This document shows positions 52,006 through 62,500 of a DNA stretch of 64,000 nucleotides, one piece after another. The stretch's first letter is position 1. Each line of letters opens with the position of its first letter. This stretch comes from Corynebacterium uropygiale. Its GTDB lineage: Bacteria > Actinomycetota > Actinomycetes > Mycobacteriales > Mycobacteriaceae. The notes beneath the pieces are model-generated. The model was given only the letters and a program-made list of their open reading frames with translations, had not been told where the DNA came from and ran no database searches. The DNA is taken from assembly GCF_021568315.1 (NCBI RefSeq), contig NZ_JAKGSI010000005.1, positions 62,001 to 126,000 of the forward strand, given 5' to 3'. The position numbers were made by a program, and so were the translations under genes.

Positions 52006-53362
52006 TGGAAGGACGCTCCTCTGGGTAGTCGTAGTAGCGGGGTTTCTGTCGGGAGGCGAAGGCCGTCGCGAGGGCTAGGGGGCCGACGCGGCCGGCGAAC
52101 ATGAGGCACATGATGACCACCTGCGCGGTGATGGGAAGGTCCGCGGTGATGCCGGTGGACAGGCCGACGGTAGCGAAGGCGCTGCACACCTCAAAGGCGA
52201 TCTGATCCGTGCTGAATTGGGGCGCCAGGAAGAGCAGCGCCGTGACCGCCCCGATGACGAGCAAGACGGAGAGCGTGAGCACGGCGAGCGCCTGGCGGAT
52301 GGAGTGGGTGGGGACGGTGCGGGCGCCGAGGCTCGTCGAGCGCAGGCCGCGGATCTCCGCGAGGACCGCGGCGGTGAGCACGGCTGCCGTCGTCACCTTG
52401 ACGCCGCCGGCCGTGCCGCCGGTGCCGCCGCCGATGACCATGAGGATGTCCGTGCCCAGCAGCGTCGAGGGGTGGAAGTCCGCGTAGTCGAGGGCGTTGA
52501 AGCCCGCGGTACGGGGGCTCACCCCCGCGAAGAAGGCGTTGACCCCCTTGAGCAGCGGATTCGTGCCGACGGCCCGCAGCGCCCCGTTCCACTCGGCGAG
52601 GCCCACGAGCAGGGTGCCCGCGATGATGAGGCTGAGGGTACCGATCGCCGTGAAGCGGGCGGTCAGCGACCAGCGCCGGAGGTGGCCCTGGTGGAAGAGG
52701 ATGAAGCGGACGCGCCGGGCGAACTCGAGGAGAACGGGAAAGCCGATACCGCCGATGATGAGGGAGAAGGCGAGGGGGAGGAGGATGAGGGCGTCGTGGG
52801 CGAAGCTGATGAGGTTATCGCTCTGGAGAGCGAAGCCCGCGTTATTGAAGCTGGAAATCGCGTGGAAGACGCCAAACCATACCGCATGGATGATTCCCTG
52901 CCCCGGGTGAGTGAGCGCGTAGCGGGTCCCGATGACGATCGCCACGATGAGCTCCACCCCGAGGGAGAAGAGCACCGTCGTGCGCACCACCCAGGCCACC
53001 TCGCCGCGGTCGACGCCCCGGCCTTCCGCCTGGGCGTCCTCGCCGCGGGTGAGGCCGAGCCGCCCGGAGATCGCGAGGGTGAGCAGGGAGGCCACGGTCA
53101 TGAAGCCGAGGCCCCCGAATTGGATGAGAAGTGCAATGATGATCCGCCCGGTGGTTGACCACGCCGTCGCGGTGTCGACGGTAATCAAACCCGTCAAGCT
53201 CACGGCGGAGGTGGCCGTAAAGAGCGCGTCAGGAAAAGCGACGGGCTCCGGGCCGGCACTCGCCCACGGTGTGCAGAGAAGCAGGGTGCCCAAGGCGACG
53301 AGTCCTGCAAAACCCCAGCACACGCGCGCTTGGGGCGAGAGCCTCGGTTGAGGTCCGATCAT
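51998..53362 (-). CDS. Potassium uptake channel subunit (TrkH/KtrB type)
   Basis: Membrane protein of 454 residues with four pore repeats. Selectivity-filter-like segments are visible in FTATSAVSLTGL (near 48), AISSFNNAGFAL, GVSPRTAGFNALD and FATVGLSTGI. GGGTGGTAGGVKVTT is the conserved intramembrane loop. The ATG at 53362 has no ribosome-binding site; TAACAT lies 8 bases upstream, and a set of TTGACG-based palindromes precedes it. Confidence 0.87.
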   Translation of the reverse strand: MIGPQPRLSPQARVCWGFAGLVALGTLLLCTPWASAGPEPVAFPDALFTATSAVSLTGLITVDTATAWSTTGRIIIALLIQFGGLGFMTVASLLTLAISGRLGLTRGEDAQAEGRGVDRGEVAWVVRTTVLFSLGVELIVAIVIGTRYALTHPGQGIIHAVWFGVFHAISSFNNAGFALQSDNLISFAHDALILLPLAFSLIIGGIGFPVLLEFARRVRFILFHQGHLRRWSLTARFTAIGTLSLIIAGTLLVGLAEWNGALRAVGTNPLLKGVNAFFAGVSPRTAGFNALDYADFHPSTLLGTDILMVIGGGTGGTAGGVKVTTAAVLTAAVLAEIRGLRSTSLGARTVPTHSIRQALAVLTLSVLLVIGAVTALLFLAPQFSTDQIAFEVCSAFATVGLSTGITADLPITAQVVIMCLMFAGRVGPLALATAFASRQKPRYYDYPEERPSIG

Positions 53363-53380
53363 GGCGGCTCATGTTACTCG

Positions 53381-53440
53381 CTTGACGGCGTCAAGAAGAT
53401 GTCAGGGCCCGCCCGAAGGGATGGACGAGTTCTTGACGCC
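53381..53440. promoter_or_regulatory. Nested TTGACG palindromes upstream of trkH
   Basis: CTTGACGGCGTCAAG (53381-53395) is a perfect 15-base palindrome. Its right half extends to GGCGTCAAGAA (53387-53397), which pairs perfectly with TTCTTGACGCC (53430-53440). The stretch lies between the tetR 3' end and the trkH start. It could be an operator or, as RNA, a tetR terminator stem without a T run. Confidence 0.5.
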
Positions 53441-53497
53441 CCACCCCCTTGGCTGTCAGGGGAGGAGAGGTCTCGACGGCCACCCGCCGCGCGGCAG

Positions 53498-54226
53498 CTA
53501 GGCGCCCGGGCAGTAGATCCCGGCGGCGGACTGGGGCTCGTCGTTTTCGCCCTCGGGGGCGAGGTAGCTCGACTGCCCCGTGGACGGGATGTTGGAGGTG
53601 AGGAACGCGAGGACCGTGTCCATGACGAGCCGGTGCATGCCCTCCTGGTTGACGGTGCGGCTCATGTCGATGTCCAGGAGGTTGATCATCACCGAGTCGG
53701 CCGAGACCTGGTAGAAGGCGAAGGAGGCGATGAGGGTAAAGACGTCCTCCGCGGAGATGCCGGGGCGGAAGGCGCCCGCGTCCTGGCCGAGCATGAGGAG
53801 CTTGTCCAGGTGCAGAGTGAGCTCGGAGGCGTCGGCGAGGGGAGCAGTATCGCGCAGGCGGGCGTTGTTGCGGAGGCTCTCCCCCACGAGGAGAGTGAGT
53901 TCCTTGGGGTGGGCGACCATCTGGGTCCAGATGGCGTCGACCATCTTTCGTACCCCCTCGACGGGGACGGAGCTATCGAGTTCGAGGGCGGAGGGGTCGG
54001 GGTGAATGCGGTGCACGGCCTCCGCGAGGGTGCGGAGGTAGAGGCCCTTCTTGTTGCCGAAGTGGTAGTGGATCATCCGCTTGGACATCCCCGACTTGGT
54101 GGCAATAGCCTCCAACTTGGCGTCCGAGTAGCCCTTCTTGGCGAAAAGCTCGAGCGCCACGGCGATGACGTCGCGTGGGGTGGCAGCCCCGTCCGCGCCG
54201 TTGGTGACGGCGTCCCCAACACTCAT
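53498..54226 (-). CDS. TetR-family regulator
   Basis: 242 residues. The HTH region is at about 17-62 (VIAVALELFAKKGYSDAKLEAIATKSGMSKRMIHYHFGNKKGL in the family pattern, with Y-H-F-G-N-K-K). The C-terminal ligand domain is of the TetR_C group. I start at MSVGDAV (54226), which has GGAAGG upstream, and not at 54256. In C. glutamicum a TetR gene beside mdh sits next to the vanillate genes; those are not present here. Target unknown. Confidence 0.8.
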   Translation of the reverse strand: MSVGDAVTNGADGAATPRDVIAVALELFAKKGYSDAKLEAIATKSGMSKRMIHYHFGNKKGLYLRTLAEAVHRIHPDPSALELDSSVPVEGVRKMVDAIWTQMVAHPKELTLLVGESLRNNARLRDTAPLADASELTLHLDKLLMLGQDAGAFRPGISAEDVFTLIASFAFYQVSADSVMINLLDIDMSRTVNQEGMHRLVMDTVLAFLTSNIPSTGQSSYLAPEGENDEPQSAAGIYCPGA

Positions 54227-54314
54227 TCCGGCAGATCCTTCCCACGCATCGCGCAATGGTCATATATTTAGCGTGCGATTGCTGTTCCTATGGTGCCTTA
54301 AAGACACAACTTGA

Positions 54315-55493
<1,179 letters not shown>

Positions 55494-55556
55494 TTTTCTC
55501 CTCGGAGCCCGTGGATCCCGCGTGGGATCTCGGCTCGACTCCGAGAGACAGAAAAC

Positions 55557-55603
55557 GCCCCGCGTGCAGGGCTGCCCCCGTGGCCGCCTGTGCGCGGGGC
55601 TTT
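55557..55603 (+). terminator. Terminator after mdh
   Basis: GCCCCGCG (55557-55564) pairs with CGCGGGGC (55593-55600); four A stand just upstream and TTT follows. A further nested pair, CTCGGA/TCCGAG (55501-55545) with GATCCC/GGGATC inside, lies just before it. Confidence 0.65.
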
Positions 55604-55629
55604 CGCGCGTGCAAGGCCAGCACGTGGTC

Positions 55630-55635
55630 TACAGT
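55630..55635 (+). promoter_or_regulatory. -10 hexamer (TACAGT) for a leaderless Hsp70-like gene
   Basis: TACAGT ends 7 bases before the ATG at 55643, and no ribosome-binding site is present, which supports this start and a leaderless mRNA. Confidence 0.45.
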
Positions 55636-55642
55636 CAAGAGC

Positions 55643-57160
55643 ATGCGCTTTGGCATTGACTTTGGCACCACCCGTACCGTCATCGCCGCTGTTGATCGGG
55701 GGAATTACCCGGTTCTCAACGTGGCCAACCACCGCGGTGATCCGGAAGAATACATCCCCTCCGTCGTCGCCCTCGACGGCTCCGGACAGCTCCGGGCCGG
55801 ATGGGAGGCACTTGGCTGCGAGCCGGCACGCCTGGTGCGCAGCTTCAAGAGGCTGCTCTCCTCCGGGCAGGTGACGGCCGAGACGCCCGTCGACATGGGA
55901 GAGGAGACGCGTCCGCTCGCGGAGGTGCTCGGGGTCTTTGCCGAGGCCATCGCGCAGAGTATCCGCCGCTACCAGCGCCAGCATGGGGATGACTCGGCGC
56001 CGGAGGCCGTCGTCGGCGTGCCGGCGCACGCGCCGAGCGCCCAGCGGCTGCTCACCATGGATGCGCTCACGCGCGCCGGGATCACGGTGCTCGCGCTGGT
56101 CAACGAGCCGAGCGCCGCCGCTTTCGAGTACACGCATCGCCACGCGAGCACCCTGAACTCGAAGCGCCGGAGCATCATCGTCTATGACCTGGGCGGCGGC
56201 ACCTTCGACGTCTCCCTCCTCCGGATCGACGGCCACCGCCACGACGTGCTCGCCTCGCGCGGGATCGCGCGTCTCGGCGGGGATGACTTCGATGAGGTCC
56301 TCGCCTCGATCGCCTTGCGCCATGCCCAGCGGGAGGAGGATGCCTTCGGCCGGCGAGCCCGCTGCCGCCTGCTCGACGAGGTGCGCAGCGCGAAGGAGGC
56401 GGTGAAGCCGCAGTCGCGTCGGATTGTCGTCGAACTCGGCGAGGAGGACATCATCATCCCTGTGGAGGAGTTCTACGAGGGCATCCGCCCGCTCGTCGAG
56501 GAGACCCTGCGCACGATGGAGCCGCTCGTGGGCGCGGAGAACTCCCTGGTGGATACGGATATCGCGGGCGTCTACCTCGTGGGCGGGGCGACGGCGCTGC
56601 CGCTGGTCCCCCGCATGGTGCGCGAGCGCTGCGGGCGCCGGGTTCACCGCTCCCCGCTGCCGACGGCCTCCACCGCGGTGGGGCTCGCGATCGCCGCCGA
56701 CCCCAGCGCCGAGTTCTTCCTCACCGACCGCCGCTCCCGCGGGATCGGGGTCTTCCGCGAGATGGACGCCGGGCAGGCCGTGAGCTTCGACCCCCTCCTC
56801 GCCCCGGGTGCGGTGCAGGGCGGGACCCACATCACGCGCCGCTACCGGGCGGCGCACAACATCGGCTGGTTCCGCTTCGTCGAGTACACCGACATGGATG
56901 CGGCCTTCACCCCGGGCGACGTGGCGACGCTCGCGGAGGTCGTCGTGCCCTTCGATCCCGCGCTGCGTGGGGCCGACGCCCAGCTCAGCGAGGAGGAGCT
57001 CCGCGCCCTGCCGGTGACCCGGACGGATGAGGGGCCGCTCGTCGAGGAGACCCTCAGTATTGATAGTGATGGCATTGCGGAAATCCGCATCGAGCTGCCG
57101 GAAGACGGCTGGTCGATGAGCGTGAGCACCGGTTCCGGCCGTGTCCAGGCTCATCGCTAG
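55643..57160 (+). CDS. Hsp70-family ATPase without a full substrate-binding domain
   Basis: 505 residues. The actin-like ATPase fold is clear: FGIDFGTTRTVIAAVD at 3-18, VVGVPAHAPSAQR near 125, NEPSAAAFEY near 156, YDLGGGTFDVSLL near 185 and GGATALPLVPRMV near 315. The last 130 residues are beta-rich and correspond to a shortened substrate region without the helical lid of DnaK (about 610 residues). The role is not known; it is a second-type Hsp70, separate from the main DnaK. valS follows 36 bases downstream. Confidence 0.85.
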   Translation: MRFGIDFGTTRTVIAAVDRGNYPVLNVANHRGDPEEYIPSVVALDGSGQLRAGWEALGCEPARLVRSFKRLLSSGQVTAETPVDMGEETRPLAEVLGVFAEAIAQSIRRYQRQHGDDSAPEAVVGVPAHAPSAQRLLTMDALTRAGITVLALVNEPSAAAFEYTHRHASTLNSKRRSIIVYDLGGGTFDVSLLRIDGHRHDVLASRGIARLGGDDFDEVLASIALRHAQREEDAFGRRARCRLLDEVRSAKEAVKPQSRRIVVELGEEDIIIPVEEFYEGIRPLVEETLRTMEPLVGAENSLVDTDIAGVYLVGGATALPLVPRMVRERCGRRVHRSPLPTASTAVGLAIAADPSAEFFLTDRRSRGIGVFREMDAGQAVSFDPLLAPGAVQGGTHITRRYRAAHNIGWFRFVEYTDMDAAFTPGDVATLAEVVVPFDPALRGADAQLSEEELRALPVTRTDEGPLVEETLSIDSDGIAEIRIELPEDGWSMSVSTGSGRVQAHR

Positions 57161-57196
57161 GATAGGTGCCGTACCTGACGCGGAAAGGACAAAACA

Positions 57197-59899
57197 TTGG
57201 GAAAGAACCGGGCAGACGCGTTGCCCTCGTCCTGGGAACCCCAGGCGCATGAGGCTGATATCTACCAGCGATGGGTGGATCGGGGGTACTTCACGGCTGA
57301 CGTATCGAGTTCGAAGCCGCCCTTCTCCATCGTGCTGCCTCCTCCTAATGTGACTGGCCAGCTGCACATGGGCCACGCCCTGGACCACACGCTGGCGGAT
57401 GCCCTCGTGCGCCGCAAGCGCATGCAGGGCTATGAGGTCCTCTGGCTTCCCGGCATGGACCACGCGGGTATCGCCACCCAGACGAAGGTGGAGGCGATGC
57501 TCAAGGAGACCGAGGGGAAGACCCGCTGGGACTACTCCCGCGAGGATTTCATCGAGAAGGTCTGGGAGTGGAAGCGCAAGTATGGTGGCACCATCACGAC
57601 GCAGATGCGCGCGATCGGCGACTCCCTCGATTGGTCCCGCGAGCGCTTTACGCTGGATGAGGGCCTGAGCACGGCCGTCCAGACAATCTTCAAGCAGCTC
57701 TATGACAAGGGCATGATCTACCGCGCCCACCGGCTGGTGAACTGGTCCCCGGTCCTGGAAACCGCCGTGAGCGACATTGAGGTGGTGTACAAGGACGTCG
57801 AGGGCGAGCTTGTGAGCTTCCGCTACGGCTCCATGAACGACGACGAGCCGCACGTCGTCGTGGCCACCACCCGTATCGAGACCATGCTGGGCGATGTTGC
57901 CATCGCCGTCCACCCGGATGATGAGCGCTACCGCGACCTCGTGGGCACGGAGCTCCCGCACCCCTTCCGCGAGGACCTCACGCTGAAGGTCATCGCCGAT
58001 GACTACGTCGACCCCGAGTTCGGCACCGGCGCGGTGAAGATCACCCCGGCCCACGACCCGAATGACTACGCCATGGGACTTCGGCACAACCTCGACATGC
58101 CGAGCATCATGGACAAGAAGGGGCGCATCGCGGGGACGGGCACCCGCTTCGACGGGCTCACCCGCGAGGAGGCCCGCACCGCGCTGTGCGAGGCGCTGCG
58201 CGAGCAGGGCCGGATCGTCAAGGAGATCCGCCCCTATGTCCACTCGGTGGGGCACTCGGAGCGCTCCGGCGAGGCCATCGAGCCCCGCCTGTCCATGCAG
58301 TGGTTCGTCAAGGTGGATGAGCTGGCCCGCATGTCCGGCGACGCCGTCCGTCAGGGCGATACCGTCATCCACCCGAAGGCCCTCGAGCCCCGCTACTTCG
58401 ACTGGGTCGATGACATGCACGATTGGTGCATCTCCCGCCAGCTGTGGTGGGGGCACCGGATCCCGATCTGGTACGGCCCGGAGGGGGAGGTCGTCTGCGT
58501 CGGCCCGGACGAGGAACCCCCGCAGGGCGAGGGCTGGGAGCAGGATCCCGACGTCCTCGACACGTGGTTCTCCTCCGCGCTGTGGCCCTTCTCGACGATG
58601 GGCTGGCCGGACTCCACCGCGGATCTCCAGCGCTTCTACCCGACGTCCGTGCTGGTCACGGCCTATGACATCCTCTTCTTCTGGGTTGCCCGCATGATGA
58701 TGTTCGGCACCTTCGCCGGCACGACGACCCCGGAGATCCTCGGCGAGGCGGCTGAGGGCCGCCCGCAGATCCCGTTCACGGACCTCTACCTCCACGGCCT
58801 CGTCCGCGATGAGAAGGGCCGCAAGATGTCGAAGTCCCTGGGCAACGGCATTGACCCGATGGATTGGGTGGAGCGCTTCGGCGCGGACGCCCTCCGCTTC
58901 GCCCTGGCCCGCGGCGCGAACCCGGGCGTGGACCTCCCCCTCGGCGAGGACGCCGCCCAGTCCTCCCGCAACTTCGCGACCAAGCTCTTCAACGCCACCC
59001 GCTTCGCCCTCATGAACGGCGCGGTGGTGGGCGAGCTCCCGGCCCGGGAGGAACTCAGTGACGCCGACCGCTGGATCCTCGACGAGCTGGAGGCCGTCCG
59101 CGCGCAGGTGGACTCCTACCTCGACGACTACCAGTTCGCCAAAGCCAGCGAGGAGCTCTACCAGTTCGTGTGGGGCACCTTCTGCGATTGGTACCTGGAG
59201 ATCGCGAAGGTCCAGATCCCGCGGGAGCTCGACGCCGCGAGCGAGGCCGAGCGCCGTCGCGGTGAGATCACCCAGGTGGTGCTGGGGCGCGTGCTCAACG
59301 TCGTGCTGAAGATGCTCCACCCGGTCATGCCTTTCGTCACCGAGGTGCTGTGGACCGCCCTCACCGGGGAGGAGTCCATCACCATCGCCCCGTGGCCCAC
59401 CGCGGAGGACACCAACGGCGGCGCCGAGCGCGACGAGCGCGCCGCCCGGCGGATCGCGGACCTGGATAAGCTCGTCACCGAGCTGCGCCGCTTCCGCTCC
59501 GACCAGGGGGTCAAGCCCTCCCAGAAGGTGCCGGGCCGGATGGACCTCGGCGCCGTGGACCTCGCCGAGCAGGAGGACCTGCTCCGCTCGCTCGCCCGCA
59601 TCGAGGAGCCGGGGGAGGGCTTCCAGGAGTCCGCCTCGGTGGAGGTGCGGCTCAGCGAGGGCACGCTGGACGTCGCCGTCGATACCTCTGGCACCGTCGA
59701 CGTGGCGGCCGAGCGCAAGCGCCTGGAGAAGGACCTCGCGAAGGCGCAGAAGGAGCTGGATACCACCGGCAAGAAGCTGGGGAATGAGAACTTCCTCAGC
59801 AAGGCGCCGGAGGCGGTCGTGGAGAAGATTCGCGAGCGCCAGCGCGTGGCCCAGGAAGAATATGATCGCCTGTCGCAGCGACTGGAGGCATTGAACTAG
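57197..59899 (+). CDS. valS: Valyl-tRNA synthetase
   Basis: Class I synthetase of 900 residues that charges tRNA-Val. HIGH-type motif HMGH is at 57-60 in [19 protein letters not shown] is seen in [14 protein letters not shown] near 540; the editing domain lies between them. The C-terminal arm (about 825-900) is a charged coiled coil ([17 protein letters not shown]). The start codon is TTG at 57197, preceded by GAAAGGAC. The stop shares a base with the GTG of folC. Confidence 0.96.
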   Translation: MGKNRADALPSSWEPQAHEADIYQRWVDRGYFTADVSSSKPPFSIVLPPPNVTGQLHMGHALDHTLADALVRRKRMQGYEVLWLPGMDHAGIATQTKVEAMLKETEGKTRWDYSREDFIEKVWEWKRKYGGTITTQMRAIGDSLDWSRERFTLDEGLSTAVQTIFKQLYDKGMIYRAHRLVNWSPVLETAVSDIEVVYKDVEGELVSFRYGSMNDDEPHVVVATTRIETMLGDVAIAVHPDDERYRDLVGTELPHPFREDLTLKVIADDYVDPEFGTGAVKITPAHDPNDYAMGLRHNLDMPSIMDKKGRIAGTGTRFDGLTREEARTALCEALREQGRIVKEIRPYVHSVGHSERSGEAIEPRLSMQWFVKVDELARMSGDAVRQGDTVIHPKALEPRYFDWVDDMHDWCISRQLWWGHRIPIWYGPEGEVVCVGPDEEPPQGEGWEQDPDVLDTWFSSALWPFSTMGWPDSTADLQRFYPTSVLVTAYDILFFWVARMMMFGTFAGTTTPEILGEAAEGRPQIPFTDLYLHGLVRDEKGRKMSKSLGNGIDPMDWVERFGADALRFALARGANPGVDLPLGEDAAQSSRNFATKLFNATRFALMNGAVVGELPAREELSDADRWILDELEAVRAQVDSYLDDYQFAKASEELYQFVWGTFCDWYLEIAKVQIPRELDAASEAERRRGEITQVVLGRVLNVVLKMLHPVMPFVTEVLWTALTGEESITIAPWPTAEDTNGGAERDERAARRIADLDKLVTELRRFRSDQGVKPSQKVPGRMDLGAVDLAEQEDLLRSLARIEEPGEGFQESASVEVRLSEGTLDVAVDTSGTVDVAAERKRLEKDLAKAQKELDTTGKKLGNENFLSKAPEAVVEKIRERQRVAQEEYDRLSQRLEALN

Positions 59900-61368
59900 T
59901 GCAGGAGAACGTGGAGCTGACGGAGGACGGGCTGAAGCTCAGCCTGGGCAACCTCGAGGCCGAGCGCAACGCCCCGGCCTCCGCGGAGGTCACCGCCGAG
60001 GATCTCCGCGAGCTCGTCGCCGTCGAAGCGGAGCTCGATACCCGCTGGCCGGAGACGAAGATCGACCCGACGCTCGAGCGCATGGAGATGCTCATGGACA
60101 TCCTGGGCTCCCCGCAGCGCGCCTACCCGGCGATCCACGTGGCCGGCACCAACGGGAAGACCTCCGTGGTCCGGATGATCGAGGCGCTCCTGCGCGCCTT
60201 CCACCGCCGGACCGGCCGCACCACGAGCCCGCACCTCCAGCTCGTCACCGAGCGCATCGCGATCGACGGCACCCCCATCCACCCGCGGGACTATGTGCGC
60301 ACGTGGCGGGAGATCACACCCTACGTGGAGATGGTGGATGAGAAGTTCGGGCAGAAGATGTCGAAGTTCGAGGTCCTCACTGCCATCGCCTATGCCGCCT
60401 TCGCAGACGCCCCGGTGGACGTCGCCGTCGTCGAGGTAGGGATGGGCGGACGCTGGGACGCGACGAATGTCATCAGCGCCGACGTCGCCGTCATCACTCC
60501 CATCGGGCTCGACCACACCGATTACCTGGGCGACACCCTGGCGGAGATCGCCGGGGAGAAGGCCGGGATCATCCACTCCCGGTGGGACACGAGCGACCTG
60601 CTCACCCCGCCGGAGAACATCGCCATCATCGCGCAGCAGGAGCCCGAGGCCATGCGCGTCCTCCTTGAGCAGGCGGTGTCCGTCGATGCCGCCGTCGCCC
60701 GCGAGGGCGTGGAGTGGGGCGTGGTGAGCTCCCGGGTCGCCGTCGGCGGGCAGCAGCTGGAGCTGCGCGGGCTGGCTGGCGACTACCCGGACATCGTGCT
60801 TCCGCTCTCGGGTGAGCACCAGGCGCGCAACGCGGCCCTCGCCCTCGCGGCGGTGGAGGCCTTCTTCGGTGCGGCACCCGGCCACCCGCTGGACCTCAAC
60901 ACGGTGCAGGAGGGCTTCGCCTCTGTCGAGTCCCCGGGGCGCCTCGAGCGCGTCCGCTCGACGCCCACGACCTTCCTCGACGCCGCGCACAACCCCCACG
61001 GGGCGCGGGCGCTCGGCGAGGCCATCGAGCGGGACTTCGACTTCAGCCGCCTTATCGGCGTGGTCGCGACGCTCGGTGACAAGGACCACGTGGGCATCCT
61101 CAAGGAGCTGGAGTCGCACCTCTCGGAGATTGTGTGCACCCAGAACTCCTCTCCGCGGGCCTTCCCCGCGGAGGAGCTTGCGGAGGAAGCGCGGCTCATC
61201 TTCGGGGAGGAGCGCGTCCACGAGGCGCCCTCGCTTCCCGGCGCCATCGAGCTGGCCGTCGAGCTGGCGGAGGATGCCGAGATCCAGTCGGGTTCGGGGA
61301 TTGTCATCACGGGTTCCGTGGTCACTGCGGGGGAGGCCCGCACGCTGTTCGGAAAGGATCCAGCATGA
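59899..61368 (+). CDS. folC: Folylpolyglutamate synthase/dihydrofolate synthase
   Basis: 489 residues; adds glutamates to folates. P-loop HVAGTNGKTSVVRM near 81, TTSPHLQLVTERI near 110, VEVGMGGRWDATNV near 180 (Mur-ligase-type) and FLDAAHNPHGARAL near 360 are all present. The GTG start overlaps the last base of valS. The end overlaps the DUF4233 gene by 4 bases. The valS-folC pair is conserved in actinobacteria. Confidence 0.94.
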   Translation: MQENVELTEDGLKLSLGNLEAERNAPASAEVTAEDLRELVAVEAELDTRWPETKIDPTLERMEMLMDILGSPQRAYPAIHVAGTNGKTSVVRMIEALLRAFHRRTGRTTSPHLQLVTERIAIDGTPIHPRDYVRTWREITPYVEMVDEKFGQKMSKFEVLTAIAYAAFADAPVDVAVVEVGMGGRWDATNVISADVAVITPIGLDHTDYLGDTLAEIAGEKAGIIHSRWDTSDLLTPPENIAIIAQQEPEAMRVLLEQAVSVDAAVAREGVEWGVVSSRVAVGGQQLELRGLAGDYPDIVLPLSGEHQARNAALALAAVEAFFGAAPGHPLDLNTVQEGFASVESPGRLERVRSTPTTFLDAAHNPHGARALGEAIERDFDFSRLIGVVATLGDKDHVGILKELESHLSEIVCTQNSSPRAFPAEELAEEARLIFGEERVHEAPSLPGAIELAVELAEDAEIQSGSGIVITGSVVTAGEARTLFGKDPA

Positions 61369-61817
61369 GGCGCATCGGCGGCTCCAAGAAGGACAAGAAG
61401 GACGAGCCCATCGAGTACGGGCCCCTCGGGCCCGGCCACGCCCCCGCGAAAGACCCCATGAAGGGGGTGCGCGGGGTCCAGGCCGGCACGCTCATCATGG
61501 AGGCCATCACGGTCTTCCTCGTGCTCACCGTCATCCTGCGGATCGACGAGGGCCACTACTGGACCACCCTGAACCAGGTGTACGTCGGCGTGGTTGGTGG
61601 GGCTCACGTGCTCCTCGCCTTCCTTCAGCGCTTCTCCTGGGGGCTGTGGGTGGCCGTGGGGCTGCAGGTCTTTGTGCTGCTGGGCGGGTTGATTGTGCAT
61701 GCCTCGATGGGGATCGTGGGCATCATCTTTGTGCTCGTCTGGTGGTATCTGCTGCACTTGCGGAGCAACCTCATCGAGCGGATGAAGCGAGGGTTGCTCA
61801 CCACACAGCACATGTAG
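61365..61817 (+). CDS. DUF4233 membrane protein
   Basis: 150 residues with four likely membrane helices at about 40-62, 70-88, 92-112 and 113-135, after a charged cytoplasmic N-terminus (SKKDKKDEPIEYGP). The position between folC and ndk is constant in corynebacteria and mycobacteria, where this protein is annotated DUF4233. Function unknown. The ATG overlaps the folC stop. Confidence 0.82.
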   Translation: MRRIGGSKKDKKDEPIEYGPLGPGHAPAKDPMKGVRGVQAGTLIMEAITVFLVLTVILRIDEGHYWTTLNQVYVGVVGGAHVLLAFLQRFSWGLWVAVGLQVFVLLGGLIVHASMGIVGIIFVLVWWYLLHLRSNLIERMKRGLLTTQHM

Positions 61818-61852
61818 CGCGTGGGGCGCAGGCCAGGGCGGGGGAGGGCTGT

Positions 61853-61858
61853 TAGACT
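61853..61858 (+). promoter_or_regulatory. -10 hexamer (TAGACT) for a leaderless ndk transcript
   Basis: TAGACT ends 7 bases before the ndk ATG, and the gap has no ribosome-binding site, so ndk has its own promoter and is probably leaderless. Confidence 0.5.
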
Positions 61859-61865
61859 TACCGCC

Positions 61866-62282
61866 ATGACTGAACGCACCCTCATTCTCATTAAGCCGGA
61901 CGGCGTTGCACACGGCCACATCGGCGAGATCATCAGCCGCATCGAAAAGAAGGGCCTCACGCTCGCGGCGATGGACCTGCGCGTTGCGGACCGCGAGACC
62001 GCTGAGAAGCACTACGCGGAGCACAAGGAGAAGCCCTTCTTCGGTGAGCTGGTGGACTTCATCACCTCCGGCCCGCTGGTGGCTGGTGTTGTCGAAGGGG
62101 AGCGCGCCATCGAGGCATGGCGTCAGCTCGCCGGCGGCACGGACCCGGTGTCCAAGGCCACCCCGGGCACCATCCGCGGTGACTTTGGCCTGAGCGTGGG
62201 CGAGAACGTCGTGCACGGCTCCGACTCCCCGGAGTCCGCGGAGCGCGAGATCGCCATCTGGTTCCCGAACCTCGCCGACTAA
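61866..62282 (+). CDS. ndk: Nucleoside diphosphate kinase
   Basis: 138 residues; moves phosphate between nucleoside di- and triphosphates. [18 protein letters not shown] opens the chain; the phospho-histidine is in [16 protein letters not shown] near residue 118. Length and motifs are normal. A terminator follows. Confidence 0.97.
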   Translation: MTERTLILIKPDGVAHGHIGEIISRIEKKGLTLAAMDLRVADRETAEKHYAEHKEKPFFGELVDFITSGPLVAGVVEGERAIEAWRQLAGGTDPVSKATPGTIRGDFGLSVGENVVHGSDSPESAEREIAIWFPNLAD

Positions 62283-62300
62283 TCCTCGGCACCCCCGTGA

Positions 62301-62325
62301 AGGCACCCCTCGAGGGTGCCTTTTC
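62301..62325 (+). terminator. Terminator of ndk
   Basis: AGGCACCC (62301-62308) pairs with GGGTGCCT (62314-62321), with A on the left and TTTTC on the right. Confidence 0.9.
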
Positions 62326-62375
62326 TGCTGCTCAGAGGCCTTCCGCGGGCCACGCATAATGGCACTCAATGTCAA

Positions 62376-62388
62376 TAAGAAATTCTTA
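62376..62388. promoter_or_regulatory. 13-base AT-rich palindrome before the alcohol dehydrogenase
   Basis: TAAGAAATTCTTA is a perfect palindrome around one base. It lies in an AT-rich stretch about 110 bases before the ATG at 62501. A -10-like TATGGT is near 62430. It may be a regulator site. Confidence 0.4.
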
Positions 62389-62500
62389 AGAAGATTTTAA
62401 GGGAAACTCACGCATGAGGCGTGGATCACAATTATGGTGAGGCCATACGAACCATTCACCACTCGCACGGCCACCGTGCGCGAGAGAGAGGATCCACCTC

